Below, piece by piece: positions 11,971 to 24,059 of a stretch of 64,000 nucleotides of DNA (positions are counted from its first letter, which is position 1; each line of letters opens with the position of its first letter). The notes beneath the pieces are model-generated. The model was not told the DNA's origin. It saw nothing but the letters and a program-made list of their open reading frames with translations, and ran no database searches. Position numbers and translations under genes: made by a program. The stretch is from Mugil cephalus (Eukaryota; Chordata; Actinopteri; Mugiliformes; Mugilidae): contig NC_061776.1 of the NCBI RefSeq assembly GCF_022458985.1, positions 62,001-126,000 of the forward strand, in the 5' to 3' direction.

Positions 11971-12220
11971 GTTGAGTAAGGGAAATGTTTCTAGTTTGTG
12001 TTTTGAACTCTGTTGAATCTGGAAGTTTTTCTCTCTTCTATAGTTCAGTAACAGCTCAGCTCCTCCCTGAATCTCTCCATCTCCTCTTTGAGGATGTTGA
12101 TGTTCTATTACCTCTACAATGAATCTAGAGCAGACTGTATCCTAACCAACCATAGAAGAAGGACAGAGTGTGGCTCCCTCTAGTGGATGTTGTGGAGTAT
12201 TGTGTTGTCTTTGATCCAAT

Positions 12221-12258
12221 GGCTTTTGTTCAGAGTTTTGGTGTTTCCTGTCACTGTG
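12221..12258 (-). promoter_or_regulatory. RSS with variant nonamer (12.3-kb V segment)
   Basis: Heptamer CACAGTG at 12252-12258 is consensus. The nonamer at 12221-12229 reads ACAAAAGCC, one base off. Spacer 22 bp. It may recombine less efficiently. Confidence 0.8.
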
Positions 12259-12856
12259 GGCCTCAGAGCACAGTAGTACACAGCCGAGTCAGACACTGCA
12301 GCAGAGGAGATCTCCAGGTCGACTCCATTTCTCTCCTGGTTCAGTTTAGCAGTCAGTCCAGGGTGTGGAGGTTTTGCTGTCATCATGTTGGGATCTTTTG
12401 TATCAGTGATCAATAGAAGGAACTGAGGAGCTGATCCAGGATCCTGTCGATACCACTGGAGATCCCGAGCTTTAACTGAATAGTTACAGGACAGAGAAAC
12501 ACTACTGCCCTCTGATGAAAACACTTCAGCTCTGATGGCAGTAATATCATCTTCCAAGCTGTGACCTAGAGATGAGACAACATGTTATATCTACAGTCCT
12601 GTTCCACAGTCACATGTCCATCCTTTGAAAGACTCAGTGATGCTGCTAACAGTGTCGTCAGCAGTTCTTAGTGATGAACTCGTCACATCTTTGTAATGTA
12701 GAATGTGTCAAATGTTCAACATTGAACTCCAGTTCCAAGAAAATCCAAAGTGGACGAGTAATGCTTTGAAAGTGTCTTTGTGTTCCAGGTGTTCTTGTCA
12801 GAAACATACGTACCTACAAGAGCTGAACAGACCAGAATCACAGCCAGTTTTTCCAT
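12259..12856 (-). CDS. TCR alpha/delta-type V segment (EDDITA family), intact
   Basis: Leader exon 12814-12856 (43 nt, M-E-K-L-A-V-I-L-V-C-S-A-L-V), donor GTACGT. V exon 12259-12565, acceptor CTCTAG. The exon begins H-S-L-E-D-D-I-T-A and continues S-V-S-L-S-C-N-Y-S, L-Q-W-Y-R-Q and D-S-A-V-Y-Y-C-A-L-R. All anchors are present. The body differs clearly from the SHE family, yet the last codons and RSS are almost identical to theirs. The truncated copy at 32.26 kb derives from this family. Confidence 0.87.
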
Positions 12857-12944
12857 GTTGACAGACGTGAACTGTTGGAACTGATGTTCAGTGTCAGTTA
12901 GTTGTGAGTGGTTGTGTGAGTTGTGTTTGGTCTGATGTTCACAG

Positions 12945-12970
12945 CTGCAGTCAGTCAGTCAGTCAGTAGG
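12945..12970. repeat. Short CAGT tandem repeat
   Basis: About five head-to-tail CAGT units, upstream of the 12.8-kb leader. Simple repeat. Confidence 0.7.
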
Positions 12971-13194
12971 AGGAGACTAGATCATTGAGCTCAGCACAGC
13001 TCTAAAGAGTGGTGATCTGACTTAGTGGAGCTTTAGTATCAGCTCCAACCAGGACATACACCCTCACTCTGACACTGCCTACAGTCATTAAGCTACTTCA
13101 TAGGACCCACATATCCAAGGTTAAATAGTCTAGCATCCACCCTGGAGACTTACACACAACAAGTAAGGCCCTACATTTCACTTTAGACTGAACT

Positions 13195-13500
13195 GAACCC
13201 AGTGGAAAGATGTAATATCTGGAGTATTGTGTTCTCTCTTCTTGTTGTTGTAGCAGCAGCATTTTGAATCAGTGCCAGTTCTCTTATTGTCTGATTGTGG
13301 AGGCCAGTAAGGAGTTCATTACATTGGTCCAAGCAACAAGAAAGAACAACACAAAGGAGATTTTCTGAACCTTGTTTGGACAGAAACTTTCTCATTTTAC
13401 TATTTTTCTAAGTTTCCACGATGATGAGTTTGATTCAGTTTTGATGTGAACACTGACACTTAGAACCTGGAGCTCTATGTTAGATAGAACTGCATTCAAC
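13195..13500 (-). mobile_element. L2-like LINE 3' fragment
   Basis: The minus strand matches the C-terminal reverse-transcriptase and 3' region typical of fish L2 copies (N-A-A-A block and spacing), also seen at 31.1-31.4 and 43.9-44.0 kb. Short and decayed. Confidence 0.5.
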
Positions 13501-13642
13501 ACCACTGATCACAATGTTTAACTACTATCAGAGAGTAGAGAAGACACATTTACACAATAACACAACATTTCATCCTCACACTGACTAGTGTCTTTTAACG
13601 TTTTAGACTCATGGTTCTGACCATGTGTCCATTTAACATAGT

Positions 13643-13713
13643 GAGGATGTTGATGTTCTATCACCTCTACAATGAATCTAGAGCAGACTGTATCCTAATC
13701 AACCATAGAAGAG
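13643..13713 (-). pseudogene. Solo 5' flank of a lost SHE-family V segment
   Basis: The segment from GATGTTGATGTTCTATCACC to the CCATAGAAGA motif is the sequence that lies upstream of the SHE-family leaders (for example 3325-3390 and 12090-12160). Here no leader or V exon accompanies it, so a V unit was deleted or replaced. Confidence 0.6.
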
Positions 13714-13829
13714 GAGTTTATTTTTAGTCTTTGGATTTACCTGCTTGTCTGCAGCGCCTTTTGGGGTTTTTTTTTTGTTTTCATGAAATACTTTTTTGTT
13801 TGAAACCCGGCCTCATCTTGAGTCCTGCA

Positions 13830-14440
13830 CTTGGGTCCTCTACACCACTTCACCACTCAAATCCTGACACCTGTAGTAGTCCTTGCACTCCCTCAGCTTG
13901 TCCCGCAGTTGATGCTGTACCCTCCTTAGCTCCTCCTTGTCTCCAGACCTGAAGGCTCTCCTTTTGTCGTTCAACGGAGTCCTCACAGAATTTGATATAT
14001 TCTGTGATGCAGTCCGCCATGCTGCTGATGTCTTCCCCATGAGGCTGACAGAGGGCCTCCCAGTCGGTGGACTCAAAGCAGTCCTGCAGGGCCTCCTGTG
14101 TCCACCTCCTTACAGTCCTTTTGGACACAGACTGCCGTTGGACAAGCGGGACGTAATTTGGGGTGAGCAGGACAAGGTTGTGATCAGACCTGCCTAGTGG
14201 GGGTAGGGCAGTTGTACTATATGCATTGAAGGCATTTGCATACAGCAGATCCAGATCCAGCTGGATCCAGATCCAGCAGATCCAGATGACAATCAACATA
14301 CTGGGTGAATTCTGTGAGTGTTCTGTCCAAGGTGACGTGGTTGAAGTCCCCATTCATCACCATAAACAAGTTCGGCTGCTGCGTCTGCAGACGAGGGACA
14401 GTGGTGTTGATGACTTAATTATATTTTCCATGAATACCTA
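13830..14440 (-). mobile_element. Rex1-like LINE endonuclease/linker fragment
   Basis: The minus strand reads L-D-L-L-Y-A-N-A-F-N-A-Y, L-G-R-S-D-H-N-L-V-L-L and R-T-V-R-R-W-T, the S-D-H-N end of a LINE endonuclease plus linker. A small AGATCC-type tandem expansion (about 14240-14290) interrupts it. Truncated at both ends. Confidence 0.75.
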
Positions 14441-14764
14441 TTGAATAATTCCTAGAGGACTCTTCACTTCCTTTCTAGCGTTTCGCTGGTTGTGCTGCTC
14501 CCAAGTGTGTTTTTATATCAAAGCTCTTATCCAATCACATTTAAGCTTCATTTGTTGCTAGGCTCAAAGAAATCTACCTGGAGGCCTTCAGAATCACTTT
14601 TGCTGTCCTGCAGCATAAAGTAAGTGTTGACCAGACTGTTGCTTCAACCAATCAGATATTGAGTTGAGGACACCATGGTCTGCTTGCAGGTGATGTCAGT
14701 GTACTCACAGCTTCTGATTGGACAATCAGAGTGAGCTAGCCAGAGCTAGAGAACTGCATCTGAT

Positions 14765-14944
14765 GTGAGCTGGACGAGCAGGAATGTAATTGTGTTCATT
14801 GAATACATGGTTTGTGACAGTGCGATTACTGAAGGAGGAGAAATCGAGCTGGTTGAGGATATACGGTCAAAGACATTTTCAAGACGGACTTTTCAAGAAA
14901 AACTGACATTGTTAAGAAGTCCTAGCCAACTACAGGAAAGAGTG
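14765..14944 (+). mobile_element. Possible hAT (ZMYM1-like) transposase fragment
   Basis: A short open frame contains F-S-R-R-T-F-Q-E-K-L, resembling the N-terminal part of fish hAT-derived zinc-finger MYM-type 1-like proteins. It is a fragment and could be coincidental. The stretch 14441-14764 before it shows nothing recognisable. Confidence 0.35.
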
Positions 14945-15388
14945 GACACATGAAGCTTCTGGATCTTCAGAGGAACTGATTTGTCTTTGAGCTCAGCATT
15001 AAATCTGTCTTCAGGGAAATCTGGAGATTTGTCATTGCCTCCATAGTTATTTCGGCGCAAAATGTAACAATTGGAAAACTATGAACATCTTGTTTGTACC
15101 AGAACAAATAGTAGTTCACGTCAGTTGTCTCAAAAGTGCAGCTGAGTGTGAGAGTGTCTCCTTCAGTAGCAATGACATCTCCTGGTGTCTGCATCACTTT
15201 GTCTTCTCCTTTACAATCTGGGGAAGAACAGAACATGCAGAGGAAGAGATGAATCAATAAAGATGATTGATTCAAGGACAACAATCAGCAGCTTTAAATG
15301 TGTTCAAGTGTGTGAAGAGGAAACATGTTGACCTTTCTATCTTACTAAAGAAAAGAGAAGCAAGAATAATCCACAGCCAATGTTCCAT
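14945..15388 (-). pseudogene. Truncated V segment (CKGED family)
   Basis: Leader exon 15346-15388 (M-E-H-W-L-W-I-I-L-A-S-L-F-F) and V exon from 15217 downward: [22 protein letters not shown]. The frame is lost in framework 3, then homology stops at 14945 in the K-L-H-V codons. The second cysteine, CDR3 start and RSS are absent, so it cannot recombine. The donor keeps GT, but the last leader base is A where intact relatives at 34.4, 39.9 and 58.6 kb have G. Confidence 0.85.
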
Positions 15389-15599
15389 CTGTACAACAAG
15401 GTTTAAATCAACAGGAGAAGCTAGCTGATGTTCAACATTCAGTCTGACAGTTGTTCTCTTCACAGCAGCAGTGGTTTACATAGTGCTGGTGGTTTACATC
15501 AACATATTAATGTCTTTCAAACCGATGACTATGAAACCAGTCTAGGCCTCTGATACCAAAGTGTTTATAATTTATTGATTAGGACGTCAATGTTACTGG

Positions 15600-16130
15600 T
15601 TTCAAATGCTTTAGACAAGTCTAAAAGATACCAATACCATAATCACCTGTATCAACTGCATCATTGATTTTATCAGTTAGATCAAACACTGCCGTGTATG
15701 TAGTATTTTCTTCCTGAATCCATACTGGGATGGGACTATAGCATTTAGCTTGTCCAGATAGCTGCTAAGTCTATTGTAGACTCGTCTTTCCAGAGCCTTG
15801 GAGAGAGTTGTCAGGATGGAGAGTGGACGCTAGTTGCTCAAATGGTTTTTATCTCCACATGTGAAAACTGGTGGAAGTCGTGCAGTTGTCTCTGCTTGTG
15901 TTACTACTCCAGAGAGTAGAGACAGATTAATGCAGTAAGTAAGGGCTGCAGAAATTACACTGGCAACACCTTTCAGAGTTTCACTGGAGATTTAGTGGGT
16001 TCCAGCTGAGTTTGAACTTTGAACATATCATAATCATTTTATAGACCTCCTCACAGGAGGTTTTTGGCCCCTGTTCAAGACCTTGTTTAGTTCTCTCCAA
16101 GAGTTCTTAGAGTCACCCTGAGATGCATTT
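15600..16130 (-). mobile_element. LINE reverse transcriptase remnant
   Basis: The minus strand in broken frames reads P-P-V-F, R-P-L-S-I-L-T-T-L-S-K-A-L-E-R-R-V-Y, S-Q-Y-G-F-R-K and related pieces of a LINE reverse transcriptase. Heavily decayed; clade uncertain. The stretch 16131-17070 beyond it shows nothing I can name. Confidence 0.6.
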
Positions 16131-17299
16131 AGAAGGTCGACATCATGATTACTCTTCTTCTTTCTAATAATATGAGTAAGTTTGTTTCTGTCATTGAATT
16201 ATTGATTTTAATTATTTGTATTTGGGTTTTTATATAATTTATTTTGTGATTGATGTATTTTAATATGGCCTTCATGAGCCATGGATTATGAATAGTTGTA
16301 CTGCATAGTCTTCTCAGGGATGGTCCTTTGAATTCAGTTGTTATTTCTTTAGTTAGAGTCAAATGCAGCATCAGCATCACTGCAGTTGTAGATTCTATAC
16401 CATCCCTTAGCCTGCAAGTCCTCATTTAGATGTCATATGGTTTTTACATGAAGTAATTTAGTTTTATTTCATGAACTCCTCATAAAAGTGGAGTTTCCTA
16501 AACTTTACTTTGTGTGTTTCCATTGTGAGAATTGATTTTCCTGTTTCTCCTACGTAGATTCCATCATCATGTAATCTGAGTTCATTAGTTTGAGCCATTC
16601 TTCCATTTGCTTCCAGAAGAAGTTGATAGTAAGTGAAGAGAATATGTTCTGTGGTTTACTAGTCTGAGTTACAAAATGAACCAGTGTGTCTTTCAAAGCT
16701 GAATCTTAATCTAAAGAATTAGTTGGAATACGTGAGCTTCTTCATTCTGTTCATAGAGGAAAATGTAGGAATTCCCTTTGTAGTCTTTGAAAGGATCCAT
16801 ACTTCTAAAATCAAGTAGAACAGGTTTGGCTACAAGTCATTGGTCAAATCAAACTAATCAAAGTGAAAGGAATCAATCAAGGAAGTGGAAATCCTTAAAC
16901 ACATTTGGCAATGTTGGTAGTGAACTGGTTTCAGGTCAGTTTGTCCATTCATTCATAGTTAGCTTGTATTACTCCATCATAGCTAGAAAGACTTCATGTG
17001 ACTGGAGAGGACTGACTGTATCTGAAGTTGATGTAAACTCTCTCTGTGTTACCTCTCAGACTGACTGAAGTCAGAAGATGGAGAAAGAGTCCACAGCATC
17101 CAGCTGTCTGTCTATGAAGAGTGACTGGTCCAAAGGTCAACCTCCACAGTTCAGGGAAGAACCTGGACCCTCAGACGCACAGAGAGGCTTCATCAGTCGA
17201 CAGGATGAATATAAATGTCCAACTGTACAGAGACTCAAAGGTGACCCCCTGACTCTTTTAGAATGACCATGTTCAGTGCTTCTCACTTACTGCAACGAT

Positions 17300-18010
17300 T
17301 ACTTCTAATACTGATATGTCCTGCATTAAGCTGGGCCTTCAGAAGGTCCTGGTCTTGGCTAATGTGAATGTTTGTAGTCTGTGAAATAAGTATCAGGATG
17401 TGGAGTGTGTTGTCAGAGATAACTGTATTAATCTTAGCTATTTCTGAGACCCACCTTGATGATTCCTTCACTGATTCAGTTGTAGCTACTGAGAATTTCT
17501 CGATTTACAGAAAAGACAGAAACAAGTTTGGAGGTGGAGTAGCTATTTATGTTGGTCAAATCAACCAACAAGTCTACTTGGCTTATTTAAAACCAAGCAT
17601 AGCATGGTGTTTCTATAGGCCTCCTAGTGCTGATGCCCAGTATATGAATGGGATTTATGAGATGTGAGATAATATATCAAATTAAAACAGAGAAATCTTC
17701 TTACTAGGAGATATGAATGTAGATTGGTTGATGCAGTCATGTCTAAACAAGAAGAATTTGCTCTCTATATTATTATTATGCATTATTATTATGCAGTCAA
17801 TATGTCTCCAGTTATTGCTGCTCCCATTAGAATGAGTCCAGGTAGTGATGGTATCACATCTAGGACTTGCATTGGTCATATTTATACAAATGTTCCTGAC
17901 CAGTGTCATAAGGCTGTCTCTGTCCCTGTAGGTTTCAGTGACCACAATATAACAGCTGTCGCTAGAAAGTCAAAGGTTCCAAAACCATTGCCATCTATGC
18001 GTGTGTAACT
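17300..18010 (+). mobile_element. LINE endonuclease fragment in NLR intron 1
   Basis: The plus strand reads A-I-S-E-T-H-L-D-D-S-F-T-D, Y-R-K-D-R-N-K-F-G-G-G-V-A-I-Y, Y-R-P-P-S-A-D-A-Q-Y, H-I-Y-T-N and G-F-S-D-H-N-I, in broken frames. These are endonuclease motifs of an L2/Rex-like LINE. The rest of the intron, 18230-18954, shows nothing recognisable. Confidence 0.75.
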
Positions 18011-21000
18011 GTATTCACAAAGTCACCTGTATTGTGTGTGGAATGGTGGTCCATGGCAACTTTGAGGGGGTTTTCAATGACAACAGAAGCGCGTTGGTCA
18101 GAGACAGACAGAGAGAAGATGATTTTCTGCCTCTGCACCGGTCTCACATTTGGGCCTACCGTGACAAAACAGTAGCTCCTATCAGAAAAATACGCAGGTC
18201 GTGGGCATCGTAAGACCTTCCAGAAGACTTTAATATCTTATTTGTCTTTCTAGAGTAAAGAGTTTGGAGGCACGTGCAAGTTTAAAACATCCAATTAATG
18301 GGATGGGATGGGATGAGTTAAGGGACGGAAAAAATGAGGGAGATGAAAAATAATAAGAAGAAGAAACACACACGTTTATATGATGCAAGACATGAAAGCA
18401 TTGTGTTCTCAATGACATCATGGGTAGAAAGACCACTGTATGTACACCCTTAGTGGAATCAAATGGTATTTTTCCCAGCAAACCATGTGATATCTCAGAT
18501 CATTTTAATGAGTATTAATAGTAATGTATTTTATTTATCAGAACCTCAAGGTCAATTTACATTAATTAAAATGAGGATGAATACAAAATACAACGAAATA
18601 ATCATGAAAATATCATACATAGATCATCAAAAATATACTCATAGGTAAAGTATCTAAACTGAGGCACGATGTGAATATTTCATTTCATTGCTGGATAAAT
18701 CTTATATATAAGAGAGGAAGGAACAACCACAGTAGTCTGTTAGATGAAGAGCTGCAGACGAGCTGCCTCTGCGGTCAAACACTGACACGCCCCCTGAAAG
18801 GCCTATAGAGCAAAGAACATTTCTAATATTTCCCCGAAAAATTTGTTATTATGAGAAGAAAAAACTAAATACATTTAAAGTGAGTATTCTGTTTTTTGTA
18901 ACTTCATACTGGATGACTGTTTTCTTTCTGTCTCTGGTTTGTTCTTCTTTCCAGCTGATGTTGGTCTGCAAGAGGTTTTAGATGAACATAAGATCAGTCT
19001 GAGGAGGAGATGTGAACATGTGACTGAAGGAACTGATGTAAGAGGAAGAGGAACCCTCCTCAACAGGATCTACACTGAGCTCTACATCACAGAGGGACAG
19101 AGTGAAGAGGTTAATACCCAACATGAGGTGAAGCAGCTTGAGACAGCTTCCAAGATGGAGGCCCTCCATCAGGTGCCACGACATCTTTAAAGCCTTACCT
19201 GACCAACAGAGACACATCAGACTGGTTCTGACCTACGGCGTTGCTGGCGTTGGAAAAACCTTCTCAGTGCAGAAGTTCACTCTGGACTGGGCAGAGGGTT
19301 TGGAAAACCAAGATGTCAGTGTGGTGATTGTGCTTTCGTTCAGGGAGCTGAACTTGATCAAAAATGAGCAGTACAGTCTTCTCAGGCTGCTCCATGTTTT
19401 CCATCCAACATTACAGAAGGTCACAGCAGAGCAGCTGGCTGTCTGGAAACTTTTGTTCGTCTTTGACGGCCTGGATGAAAGCAGACTTTCACTGGACTTC
19501 AACAACAGTGAGGTTGTGTCTGATGTGACACAGAAGGCATCAGTCAACGTGCTGCTGACAAACCTCATCAATGGGAAGCTGCTTCCCTCGGCTCTGGTCT
19601 GGATCACTTCCAGACCTGCAGCAGCCAATCAGATCCCTCCTACATGTGTTGACAGGGTAACAGAAGTACGAGGCTTCACTGACGCCCAGAAGGAGGAGTA
19701 CTTCAGGAGGAGGTTCAGTGATGAAGAGGTGTCCAGCAGAATCATCTCCCACATCAAGACCTCCAGGAGCCTCCACATCCTGTGTGGAGTCCCAGTCTTC
19801 TGCTGGATCACTGCTACAGTTCTGGAGCACATGTTGACTACAGAGCAGAGAGGAGAGCTGCCCAAGACCCTGACTGACATGTACTCACACTTTGTGATGG
19901 TTCAGACAAAGAGGAAGAAGAACAAGTACCATGAGGGACATGAGACCAGTCCACAGGAGCTGATGGAGGCTGACAGGGAAGTTCTTCTGAAGCCGGGGAG
20001 GCTGGCGTTTGAACATCTGGAGGAAGGAAACATCATGTTCATCATGTACTGAAGGACTTCCTGGGGAAAAAGTTCTGGTATGCCACTAAATGTCTGGATG
20101 ACTTCCTGTATGAAACCATGGAGAAATCCCTGCTCAGTAAAAATGGTCACCTGGACCTGTTTGTTCGCTTCCTTCATGGCCTCTCCCTGGAGTCCAACCA
20201 CAGACTCTTAGGAGGTCTGCTGGGTCAGACAGAGAACAGTCCAGAAATCATCCAGAGAACCATCAACAGGCTGAAGGAGATGAACACTTATAAAATGTCT
20301 CCTGACAGAAGCATCAATATCTTCCACTGTCTGATGGAGATGAATGACCTCTCAGTTCATCAGGAGATCCAAGAGTTCCTGAAGTCAGAGAATAGATCAG
20401 AGAAGGAACTCGCTGAGATCCACTGCTCAGTTCTGGCCTACATGCTGCAGATGTCAGAGGAGGTTCTGGATGAGTTGGACCTGATGAAGTACAACACATC
20501 AGATCAGGGACGACGGAGACTGATCCCAGCTGTGAGGAACTGCAGAAAGGCTCAGTGAGTCCTGATGATTAACAGAATCAATCAGATGTTCATCAGATGA
20601 TCACCTCACTCTGTTTCATACTCATTCAGTCTGGATCTAGAATGGAAATGATCTGATTTTACAACAGATTTATATGTTTTCTAATCGCAGGTTAACTGGA
20701 TGTGGACTCTCAGAGACTCACTGTGAAGTTGTGTCCTCAGCTCTGAAGTACAACCCTTCCTATCTGACAGAGCTGGACATGAGTTATAATGACCTGAAGG
20801 ATTCAAGAGTGAAGCATCTGTCTGCTGGACTGGAGAGTCCAAACTGTAGACTGGAGACTCTGAGGTCAGTTCACTGACTGGAGATGTTGGAGGTTTTCTT
20901 TATTTATTCAGTTTATAAAAACTAAATACACAGTCACAGACTGTTACTGATGTTGTTGAGTCAGACTGATAGAAGACCACTGCTCTGAGTCACCATGAAA

Positions 21001-22408
21001 CACACATGATACATTAATACATTTCCCCTCTTTGGATCATTAGACCTTTTATCTATATCTTTTATTCTTTATTCAGGTTGGAGAGATGCAGTGATGTTGA
21101 ACTGAACATTTAAACCCTGAACACATCTGATTGAATTATTCAGGATTTAATCTACATCTTTTATTCTTTATTCAGATTGAGTTACTGCAATTTGTCAGAG
21201 ATCAGCTGTGATTCTCTGGGACCAGCTCTGAAGTCCAACCCCTCCCATCTGAAACATCTGGTCCTGAGTGACAACAACCTGAAGGATTCAGGAGTGAAGC
21301 AGCTGTGTGGTTTTCTGGAGAGTCCAGACTGTAGACTGGAGACTCTGAGGTCAGTTCGCTGTCTGTTACTGTTGCAGATCTGATATGTTTAATCACCAAC
21401 TGAATCTAATTTATTTTCATTAATAACTTTATTGTTCCTCAAACTGAAGGATCTTCATGAGAATCTTTGTGGTAAATTCTGTTTTCTTCTTCTGTGGTTT
21501 AGTCCAGGCCTACTCATTTGGCGGATCGCGGGCCACATGCAGCCCAGAAACAGTGTCCTACTAGCTCTTGTTCAGTCAAAACAACCAAAAAAATAAAAAA
21601 TAAAAAAAATTGAATGCAGCACATCAGGTTACCTAGCAACCACAGACAATGTGGCGCTTTAGTTTTAATTACCTACTGAAACGGTTTTAGAAACTCCAGA
21701 AAAATGTCTTTGTCCAGCCTTAAACGTTAAACTGAATATGAAGCCTTCGGTTGAACCCTGCCTGGGCAGAAAGATGCTGTTTCATTTTAGCGCCAACTCC
21801 AAACACCAAACCTCTGTGTTTGCTTTGTAATGACTGCGTTGTGGTTCATAAGGAGTTCAATGTCCGGAGACACCACCAGCACAAACCCGAAGGGGGTTAG
21901 GGGGACCACACGTCCCCGATTTACAGGGACAGTCCCCGTTTTAGATTACCTGTCCCCGGCTAAAGCTGTCCCCGAAAATGTCCCTGATTTTCTGGTTTTC
22001 TGGTTTTCTGAGTGAGGACGAAAAGTGTTGCATGTAGACTAGAACAAGGGTTATCAGGCTGCAGTGATTCTACATGAGATGAAGAACTGGACTATCAGGA
22101 CTCCCCATCTGGGCACAGAACAAAGTCATCACTTCATCACTCACTCATTATATTTTAGAAACCGGAGCAAGGCACCATGTTAGCCTGCTAGCACAAGTCA
22201 TTAGCCTAGCTCGGTAGCCTGAGCTAACATGGAAGCGGAGAGAGTTGGGTGGGCGGGTCTTAACATCCAGGCTGCACGACCCCCATGCCCATATTTGGAG
22301 TATCTGAGTGTGGGCGGATTAAAGCTCATCCAACATAGTGACGTTTTTGATGTTCCTATGTCACATACATTTATTTGATTTCAAAGTCAAAATCAGCTTT
22401 ATTGTCAG

Positions 22409-22952
22409 TTCATGGGTTTCACGGTGACATCGCACCATCTCAACGGCGCCATCTTTAGGACCATCAGATACTGGAAGTACGCTGTCAATGTGCCGTCTAT
22501 CTGCTGTACAGTCGGCTGCGACAGAGCTAAGGCTAAAAATACAAGACTTACGTTTTACAATATCCCCAAAAACAATGAAAGAAGACAGAGGTGGGTCGCT
22601 GCCATTAAAAGGCCATCTTTAGGACCTAGCACCACCCCCCGGTCCCGGAGGAAAATCGCCAGTCAAACAGCAAATGCGCATCTTTCACCTTCCGAAAAAC
22701 AACGCTATATAAAGAAAATTGGTAATTTTGGTTTCGACCCCTACTTAATTGCCCTTGAAATGCTAATTCCCCTTCAATCTGCCTTAAATTTGCCAAATTT
22801 GTCCTTTGCTGAAATATACATTTATCTAATTCATAATCCATTCCCCTACACTGGGGAGTCCCTGAAGGCTTACAAGAGCACCGAAGTCTACCTGTGCTTC
22901 ACCTCAGGTTGGGTCACCGAGGCAAAACCCTATCACCTGTGAAACCCATGAA
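22409..22952 (+). mobile_element. Small TIR element holding a THAP-like open frame
   Basis: TTCATGGGTTTCAC at 22409-22422 is the exact inverse of 22939-22952. The flanks AGTT and AATT are a likely degenerate 4-bp target duplication overlapping the repeat ends. One open frame (22412-22942, 176 codons) starts inside the left repeat and stops inside the right one. Family of the transposon not recognised. Confidence 0.7.
22412..22942 (+). CDS. THAP-like zinc-finger protein, transposon-borne
   Basis: The 176-residue frame has C-C-T-V-G-C near residue 31, then L-T-F-Y-N-I-P, R-W-V-A-A-I-K-R and a Pro. This is the first half of a THAP zinc finger (C-x-C, F, invariant W, P). The second C-x2-H pair is missing: the chain runs into a basic stretch and a second module, G-F-D-P-Y through Y-T-G-E-S-L-K-A-Y-K-S and S-G-W-V. 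That module resembles the N-terminal region of fish and cnidarian proteins carrying a YqaJ-type exonuclease, so an internal deletion of a larger transposon gene is likely. The motif GCCATCTTTAGGACC occurs twice, 164 bp apart. Expression and function are unknown. Confidence 0.5.
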   Translation: MGFTVTSHHLNGAIFRTIRYWKYAVNVPSICCTVGCDRAKAKNTRLTFYNIPKNNERRQRWVAAIKRPSLGPSTTPRSRRKIASQTANAHLSPSEKQRYIKKIGNFGFDPYLIALEMLIPLQSALNLPNLSFAEIYIYLIHNPFPYTGESLKAYKSTEVYLCFTSGWVTEAKPYHL

Positions 22953-24059
22953 TTTCTTCACATGTACCAGACACACAAAGAAATCTAAAAACTGTTTCTT
23001 CTGTCCACGGTGAAGAGGTAAAGTGCACAGGCTCAACGGATAAAGACATTTTCTAACACTGAAGGTAACAATAACTAAAGTGCACAGTTAAAAATGCAGT
23101 AAAATCAAACAAAGAGTTCCCAGTGTATATGTAGACATATCAGCAGCAAGTCTTTCTGTATGAAACTATTTCATCTCCATGAATATGAATGACTTTGTGT
23201 TTTAATGCCTGGGTTACATTAGACAAACATGTTTATTCTGATAGTTGAGAAGTGAAAAAGTATTGATGATGATGAATGAACAGCGCTTGTTATTTAATTC
23301 TATTTCTTTGTGTTGATTTGAAGTTTGTCATTACCTCCTTGTTATTAACGGCTGAAAATGTGCAGCCCAGCATAAGATGTCAGTTTTAAAATGGGACCAA
23401 CTGAATTTGTAATTGAATAGCCCTGGTTTAGTCCATAGACTCTCTGAACACATGATTTAAAGGAGGAACTTTACAAACTCACATCTTTTATTCTTTATTC
23501 AGATTGAGGAGCTGCAGGTTGTCAGACATCAGCTGTGATTCTCTGGGACCAGCTCTGAAGTCCAACCCCTCCCATCTGAAACATCTGGACCTGAGTGACA
23601 ACAACCTGAAGGATTCAGGAGTGAAGCAGCTGTGTGGTTTTCTGGAGAGTCCAGACTGTAGACTGGAGACTCTGGGGTCAGTTCACTGTCTGTTACTGTT
23701 GTAGATCTGATATGTTTAATCACCAACTGCATCTAATTCATGTGTGACACAGTTTGTGTCGTCTTGGTTCTTGGCTGGTTGAAATCTTTTTTGAATTAGT
23801 TGACTGTTGATGTTCGATCATAGACTTTGGAGTTACTTTGATGTTGCTACAGACTGCACCTGTTTAGTTTGTTTGGGATAAAAATGAAGGAAGTAGAAGC
23901 CCTTGGTTAATTAAAGAAACAAGAAAAATAATCTGTATAAATTGTTCAGTTAAAAACCAGAGAAGCAGATGTTTGACTGTTGATGTAGAAGAATCACTAA
24001 AGCTCTGGACCAAAAACACATGCAGTTGCATTTTTATGGATCTTAAAACTTTTACCACA

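Larger units (their letters stand above)
22380..23050 (+). repeat. Fish SINE-like repeat split by a nested element
   Basis: The sequence before 22409 (AATCAGCTTTATTGTCAG) and after 22952 (TCTTCACATGTACCAGACAC) reads as one continuous common teleost repeat when the intervening element is removed. It supports insertion of that element. Confidence 0.6.
21505..23425. mobile_element. hAT element with 8-bp target duplication in LRR intron
   Basis: Ends are CAGGCCTACTCATTT and, at the other side, the inverted CAGGGCTATTCAATT. GTTTAGTC flanks both sides (21497-21504 and 23426-23433), the 8-bp duplication expected for hAT. Within 21700-21895 are pieces resembling the N-terminal zinc-finger region of hAT-derived GTF2IRD2-like proteins (T-K/N-K-P-L-C-L-L-C-N, V-R-R-H). 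Most of the transposase is gone, and other repeats are nested inside. Confidence 0.82.

Noticed and set aside
22626..22841. Minus-strand open frame opposite the THAP-like frame
   Set aside because: Shadow of the plus-strand coding sequence, with no motif of its own.
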